DNA from: Streptomyces sp. NBC_00236
Lineage (GTDB): Bacteria > Actinomycetota > Actinomycetes > Streptomycetales > Streptomycetaceae
Length of the DNA: 64,000 nt
Assembly: GCF_036195045.1 (NCBI RefSeq)
Contig: NZ_CP108100.1
Coordinates: forward strand, 1,364,001 to 1,428,000
Reading direction: 5' to 3'
Both the position numbers and the translations under genes were made by a program. How positions within the stretch are numbered: the first letter of the stretch is position 1; each line of letters opens with the position of its first letter. Of the stretch, positions 59,597 to 64,000 are shown piece by piece. The notes under the pieces were generated by a model. The model was not told where the DNA came from and ran no database searches. It was given only the letters and a program-made list of their open reading frames with translations.

Positions 59597-62500
59597 TCAG
59601 TCTTCGCCGGTGCCGATCCGGTCCAGGACCTCCGTGTACCGGGAGCGCCGGTCGGGCCGGGCCCGGGCGGTGGCACGGCGGAGCGCCGGGACCGCCGCCG
59701 CGCCCAGCCCGACCAGCCCCTCCGCCGCTGCCTCGCGCACGACGGCGTGCGGGTGCCCGAGCAGTGCCGTCACCGAGGGAACCGCCGGCTCCCAGCCCGC
59801 CCGGCAGAGCGTCAGGACGGCCATGCGCACCACGTCCGGCCGGGGGTCGTCCAGCAGGAGTTCGGTGTGGCGCAGATGGGCGTTCCGGCCGAGCATCGTC
59901 CGTGAGGTCCGGTGGGCGCGCAGCCGGACCCTGGGCCTGGGGTGGGTGAGCAACGCTCCCAGCAGGTCCAGTAGTTGCGGGTCCCCGTCCGGTTCGGGGC
60001 CGGGGTGCCCGGCTGCCAGTTCCGTGAGCGCCCGGCAGATCTGTTCCGGTGTGCCGGACCCGGCGAGGTCCAGCAGTTCCTGCCGCGTCGGGCGGTGGCC
60101 CGTCGCGGTGGGACCGGCGGCACGGTCGCGGAGGGCTGCCAGTGCCGCCGCGTCCTGCTGCCCTGCGTCCGGACCCCGCAGTGGCCCCTCCACGAGGCAC
60201 AGCCGGTCGGCGAGTCCGGTGCGCCCTTCGGCACGCAGGCGGCTGCGGGTCCGGGTCAGGGCCTGGGTGCGCAGAAGCGGGCGTCCGGCGAGCAGGTCCA
60301 GGTATCCCCAGGCCCCGGCGTCGAGGCGGTCGCCGAGCGCCTCGGCCAGCGCGTCTGCGGGATGCGCCCGCAACGTGTCCCCGACGGCGCGGGCCACGGC
60401 GGGCGGTGCGTGCTCCCACCACTCCAGCAGCAGCGGGACCAGCCGTTGCCTCTCCGCCGGGCCGAGCTCCGCGGCCATGCGTGCCACCCGGTCGCGCAGA
60501 ATCCCGTCGCCACGCAGTTCCGTCTCGCCGATGGCACCGAGCGCGCGGGCGGGGCCGGCTCCGGCCGGCAGACCGATCCGGCCGCGGAGGTACGCGCGAA
60601 GCACCACCAGGCGGGCCTCGGGCTCGGGCCACCGTGCCAGCACCTCGGCCGCGGTCTGCCTGCGCTCCGCCTCGTCCGAACCCAGCATGGCGAGCAGCCG
60701 CTCCCGCAGGGCCGCCGAACGCGGCTGGTCCAGGTCGTCGACGCGGACCCGGCGCGGCGACGGCTCCGGTGTGCGGGCGGTCTCCGCGAGGGTCCAGGGT
60801 GGCGCGTCGAGGGGCTGGAGCCACGTCATCCAGTCGACGAGCGCGGCGCGGATCCCCGGACCCGCACCGGGGTACGCCTCGACCAGCGCGGTCAGCCGGT
60901 CCCGCGAGGGGACCGTGCCGTCGTCCGTGCGGCGGAACTCCGCCAGGGCGTCCGGTGCCCGGACCGCGTGGGCCAGCGCGGCCCGCCAGGCCCTGGTCCC
61001 GGCGGGCAGGGGCGCGGCGTCGGCGTGCTCCGGTACGGCGAAGGCCTCCGCGAGCACGGTGGTCCCGGCCCGCCGGGGGTCGGCGTCGAGCCGGGCATCC
61101 GCGAGGGCCCGGTCCAGATCGGGGCGGACCAGGACGGCGCCGAGGCGGCGCAGCAGGGTCAGCGTGGACCGGCTCGGCCTGGCCGGCGCGGGGTCCAGGG
61201 CGCGTACGGCGGCAACGGCTGCCGTTCTCGCGGTGGCCGTCAGCAGCGGCGCGACGGCTTCGAGCGCGGCGATCAGATCGTGCCGGTCCCCGTCCCGGGC
61301 ATCGGCCAGCGCGTCCAGCAGGACGGGCGCGGACCGGGAGAACGCCCTGAGCTCCTCGTCGCTCCGCGGCTCGGCGCACAACCACAGCACGAACCGCAGC
61401 ACCTTGCTCCGGAGCGCCTTGTCCCGGGTCAACGGCCGGGAGCCCGCCAGCGCGAGCCAGTCGCCCACCATCGGCCGCAGCCCGCTCGGCCGGAAGGGTC
61501 GGGGCAGCTCGTCCAGCCGGGCGAGTCGCAGCGCGGTCCCGGGGTCCCAGCCCCCGGTCACCAGGGCCTGGATGTCACGGTCCGCACGGGCGGCCGGTGC
61601 GGTGGTCCTGTGGCGGGCCGCGGTCCGTGCCAGATCCTTCACGGTGCCGGAGGCGTGCGCGGCCCGGCGGAACGCCACCGGGGCGAGGGCGAGCACCGCC
61701 GGCGAGCGCTGCTCGTCCGGTGCGAGGAGGGAGCGTGCGGCGAGGACGCCGTCGAGGTCCTCCAGCAGCAGGCGACGGGTGGCGTCGTCCCGGCTGTGTT
61801 CGGCGGCGGCCACGAGGGTGGCCTCGTAGGCGTCGCCGAGGATGGCGCGCAGGGCGGCGACGAGGGCCGCGCGCAGACCGGGATTGCTGTCCTGTCCGAG
61901 CCGGGAGAGAAGCTTCGGGAGCGCGACCGGTGCCCCTGCCCGGACCAGGGCCTCGGCCGCCGTCTTCCTGATGTTCATGTTCGGGTGGTCGAGGCAGCCG
62001 GCGATGGCGGCGCTCGCCCAGTGGGCCCGGGCATGGCCCAGGGCGAGCAGGGCCTGCCGGACGGTCTGGACGTCCTGGGCCCTGGTCAGCGCGATCAGCG
62101 TCGCCGAGAGCGCCTGGGCGTCCTCGCCCGTCGCGTCCTGGGCCAGCAGTGCGACGGCATGCTTGCGGACGTGCCGGTCCCGGTGGCGCAGCAGTCGGTG
62201 CACCCGCGCGCGGGTGCCCTTCCAGGGCGCCCTGAGCAGCAGTTCGAGGAGGACCACGTGCTCGTCGTCCGACAGGCCGGGGCGGTCCAGCAGGTCCATC
62301 GCCACCGTCGCGACCAGCGCGTTCCCGGCCTCCCGCGCGTCCGCGGCACCGAGCAGGCAGACGGGCCGGATCGCGCCCCGCCCGTGGAGTCGTCGGCCCA
62401 GGGCGCTCACGGCGTCCAGGACCTCCTGCGGCACCGCGGGCTCACCGGCCGGCTGCCCGTGTTCCCCGGTCCGGGGAACCGCGTCCGGGCTGCGCGCCTC

Positions 62501-64000
62501 GGCCTGCCCGGCCACGACGCGCAGCAGCAGGTCGGCGATGACCGGGAGGGTGGTGGCGTCGCCGTGGGCCGCCAGCCGGCACAGGGACGCCACCGGCGCG
62601 TCCGGGTCAAGGTGGGAGCTCAGCAGGGCCAGTTCCCGCGCGTCCGGTCCGCCGAGGTCGGCCGCGATGCGCGGCGGCAGATCGACCGGGTCGAGGCGGG
62701 CGAGAAGGGCACCGCGCAGGTCCGGATCGCGGTTCAGCTGCCACAGGAGTTCCAGGGCCCGGCTGCGTACGGGGCGCAGATGCGGCGCCGTCCCGCCCGT
62801 GGGCAGGCCCAGTCCTTCGCACAGGGCGCGTACCGTCCGGTCGCCGCCGATCGCCTCCAGCGTGTCCAGTGCCGCGGCCGGCGCCGAGGGGAGCAGGGCG
62901 ATGACGGCCTCCTCGGCGTCCGCGTGGCGCAGTTCGCGTATCGCGTCGAGGAAGGGCCCGGGTGCGGGGGCCGAGGGCAGTACGCGGGCGACGGCGTCCC
63001 CGACCGAAAGGTCTCCGGCCCCCTGCCCGGCCAGGGCGACGAGCAGGGCGAGCCGGCGCGGCCAGCCCGGATCGTCGGCCGGCACGTCGGTGAGGACGCG
63101 CAGCGTCTCGTTCCGGGAGGTGAAGAGGATCGTCGCCACGTCGTGGGGCGGGATCGAGTGGTCGGACAGGGCCAGGCCGATGACGGCGCGGACCTGCGGG
63201 CCGTCCGGGAAGTGCCCGCGGCGGTGGAGACCGCGCAGGCAGACCACGGCCGGGCCGCCGAGCAGCAGGGGATCGCGGGCGGCGACGGCCGTGAGCTCGC
63301 CGATGTCGTCGCGGTCCGCCAGTTCGCCGAGCAGTTCCATTCCGCGTCGCCGAAGGCCCGGTGCGAGGTGTGGGTCCGCGACGACCCGGAACAGCAGGTC
63401 CCGGTGCCCGTGGCGCGCGGCGGCCGCGAGGGCGGCGTCGGCCACCGCGGGCCGCTCCCGCACGGCGTCCCGGGCCGGTTGCCCGGCCGGATCACGGAAG
63501 AGGTACGGGGCGAAGAGGCCGGGCGGCAGCGGGTCCATCGCCGCCCACGGTTCGGCGATGGCGTCCAGCGCGTCCGCGACGACCGGGGATCCGGCGGCTC
63601 CCAGCAGGGCGGTCAGCTTCTCCCGGACCAGCGCCGGGGCCAGCAGTCCGCCGTGCAGCCCTTCCCGGGCCAGCCGCAGCGCCTCGGCCTGAAGGACCGG
63701 GTCGCCGCTGCCCGCCAACTCGTCCACCAGGAGCGCCGGCCGGTACGCGCCGGTGATCCCCGCACCCCGCACGGCCTGGTACAGGAGCTCGCCCGGGGGC
63801 TCGTCCCGGAGCACCTCGGGGTCGTGCAGCACGTCGGCGCGCAGCCAGGCGATCCGTACCCGGGCCGGCAGGCGCCCGGCCGTGCGCCACGGCGGCCGGG
63901 GGCGGCCGTCCAGCCGGTGGCCGAGCCGCTCGTAGAGCTCCGCCAGGAGAAGATCGGCCTCCGGCAGCCCGGTGAGTGAGGCGGGCAGGATTCCGGCGAG
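59597..64000 (-). CDS. Giant HEAT-repeat protein, partial (start outside window)
   Basis: At least 1467 aa; the frame is open to the right edge, so the start is missing. Although a GTG exists at 63832, the residues upstream (ELYERLGHRLDG, RIAWLRADV) continue the same style, so I take it as internal. Repeated helix pairs of HEAT type cover much of the length, for example HVRKHAVALLAQDATGE, NMNIRKTAAEALVRAGAP and HPHAVVREAAAEGLVGLGAAA. There is no signal peptide or enzyme domain visible. HEAT arrays bind other proteins; no function can be given. It is convergent with the acyl-CoA dehydrogenase gene. Confidence 0.75.
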   Translation of the reverse strand, partial: LAGILPASLTGLPEADLLLAELYERLGHRLDGRPRPPWRTAGRLPARVRIAWLRADVLHDPEVLRDEPPGELLYQAVRGAGITGAYRPALLVDELAGSGDPVLQAEALRLAREGLHGGLLAPALVREKLTALLGAAGSPVVADALDAIAEPWAAMDPLPPGLFAPYLFRDPAGQPARDAVRERPAVADAALAAAARHGHRDLLFRVVADPHLAPGLRRRGMELLGELADRDDIGELTAVAARDPLLLGGPAVVCLRGLHRRGHFPDGPQVRAVIGLALSDHSIPPHDVATILFTSRNETLRVLTDVPADDPGWPRRLALLVALAGQGAGDLSVGDAVARVLPSAPAPGPFLDAIRELRHADAEEAVIALLPSAPAAALDTLEAIGGDRTVRALCEGLGLPTGGTAPHLRPVRSRALELLWQLNRDPDLRGALLARLDPVDLPPRIAADLGGPDARELALLSSHLDPDAPVASLCRLAAHGDATTLPVIADLLLRVVAGQAEARSPDAVPRTGEHGQPAGEPAVPQEVLDAVSALGRRLHGRGAIRPVCLLGAADAREAGNALVATVAMDLLDRPGLSDDEHVVLLELLLRAPWKGTRARVHRLLRHRDRHVRKHAVALLAQDATGEDAQALSATLIALTRAQDVQTVRQALLALGHARAHWASAAIAGCLDHPNMNIRKTAAEALVRAGAPVALPKLLSRLGQDSNPGLRAALVAALRAILGDAYEATLVAAAEHSRDDATRRLLLEDLDGVLAARSLLAPDEQRSPAVLALAPVAFRRAAHASGTVKDLARTAARHRTTAPAARADRDIQALVTGGWDPGTALRLARLDELPRPFRPSGLRPMVGDWLALAGSRPLTRDKALRSKVLRFVLWLCAEPRSDEELRAFSRSAPVLLDALADARDGDRHDLIAALEAVAPLLTATARTAAVAAVRALDPAPARPSRSTLTLLRRLGAVLVRPDLDRALADARLDADPRRAGTTVLAEAFAVPEHADAAPLPAGTRAWRAALAHAVRAPDALAEFRRTDDGTVPSRDRLTALVEAYPGAGPGIRAALVDWMTWLQPLDAPPWTLAETARTPEPSPRRVRVDDLDQPRSAALRERLLAMLGSDEAERRQTAAEVLARWPEPEARLVVLRAYLRGRIGLPAGAGPARALGAIGETELRGDGILRDRVARMAAELGPAERQRLVPLLLEWWEHAPPAVARAVGDTLRAHPADALAEALGDRLDAGAWGYLDLLAGRPLLRTQALTRTRSRLRAEGRTGLADRLCLVEGPLRGPDAGQQDAAALAALRDRAAGPTATGHRPTRQELLDLAGSGTPEQICRALTELAAGHPGPEPDGDPQLLDLLGALLTHPRPRVRLRAHRTSRTMLGRNAHLRHTELLLDDPRPDVVRMAVLTLCRAGWEPAVPSVTALLGHPHAVVREAAAEGLVGLGAAAVPALRRATARARPDRRSRYTEVLDRIGTGED

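Noticed and set aside
59975..63979. Plus-strand frame of over 1300 codons opposite the HEAT gene
   Set aside because: Gly/Arg/Gln-rich with no recognisable motif; the minus strand has clear HEAT repeats.

Overview
This is a chromosomal window from a high-GC actinomycete, almost certainly a Streptomyces. The signs are very high GC with strong third-position GC, a glycerol (gyl) operon headed by gylR, mycothiol genes (mshC and a mycothiol-type formaldehyde dehydrogenase), a chaplin pair (chpC/chpH type) and frequent GTG starts or leaderless-looking starts. The backbone order metH - gylR - glpF - glpK - glpD - parJ - mshC - SCO1664 family - DUF3090 - phosphomutase - corA - ... - chaplins - ... 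- gluconate genes matches, from memory, the SCO1657-SCO1680 region of S. coelicolor. I could not run a comparison.

Layout. 1-5.4 kb: the N-terminus of metH (minus) and the glycerol regulon. 5.5-12.2 kb: what looks like an inserted sugar-acid module, with a FadR/GntR regulator facing a five-gene minus-strand operon (L-fuconate dehydratase, SDR, and a ribose-type ABC importer). An exact 12-base operator-like sequence is shared by the two promoter regions. 12.4-21.4 kb: a PAC2 protein (parJ), a secreted GH31 enzyme, mshC, and a conserved uncharacterised trio (PI-kinase-like protein, DUF3090, histidine phosphatase), then CorA. 21.4-27.9 kb: ferritin-like protein, F420-type LLM oxidoreductase, aldo/keto reductase, a RecD2-like protein that has lost its helicase motifs, and small hypotheticals. 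28-30.9 kb: two chaplins, an M20 peptidase and tRNA-Leu(GAG). 31.3-35.4 kb: beta-galactosidase and a secreted SGNH acetylesterase. 35.5-38.6 kb: pseudouridine synthase and the formaldehyde-detoxifying dehydrogenase/MBL pair. 38.7-45.6 kb: an amidohydrolase/APC permease/TetR group and the gluconate regulator-kinase-permease group. 45.7-51.9 kb: an MsrPQ-like redox pair, an ASCH-type protein, a FUSC exporter, an FAD dehydrogenase and a DMT transporter. 52-59.5 kb: TetR plus SDR, Nudix, twin DUF202 proteins, a quinone oxidoreductase, glucarate dehydratase, and an APH/acyl-CoA dehydrogenase pair. 59.6 kb to the end: a giant HEAT-repeat protein cut by the window edge.

Four features stand out. (1) The mshC-linked trio contains a candidate phosphatase and a kinase-fold protein beside a mycothiol gene, which suggests a link to the unassigned phosphatase step (MshA2) of mycothiol synthesis. 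(2) The RecD2-like protein keeps the fold landmarks but lacks Walker A and the Walker B acidic pair. (3) A family of short inverted-repeat elements sits between genes, and the element ends coincide with stop codons of flanking genes. (4) The fuconate module has a regulator, operators and operon that can be linked from sequence alone. No CRISPR array, prophage, integrase or transposase gene was seen.
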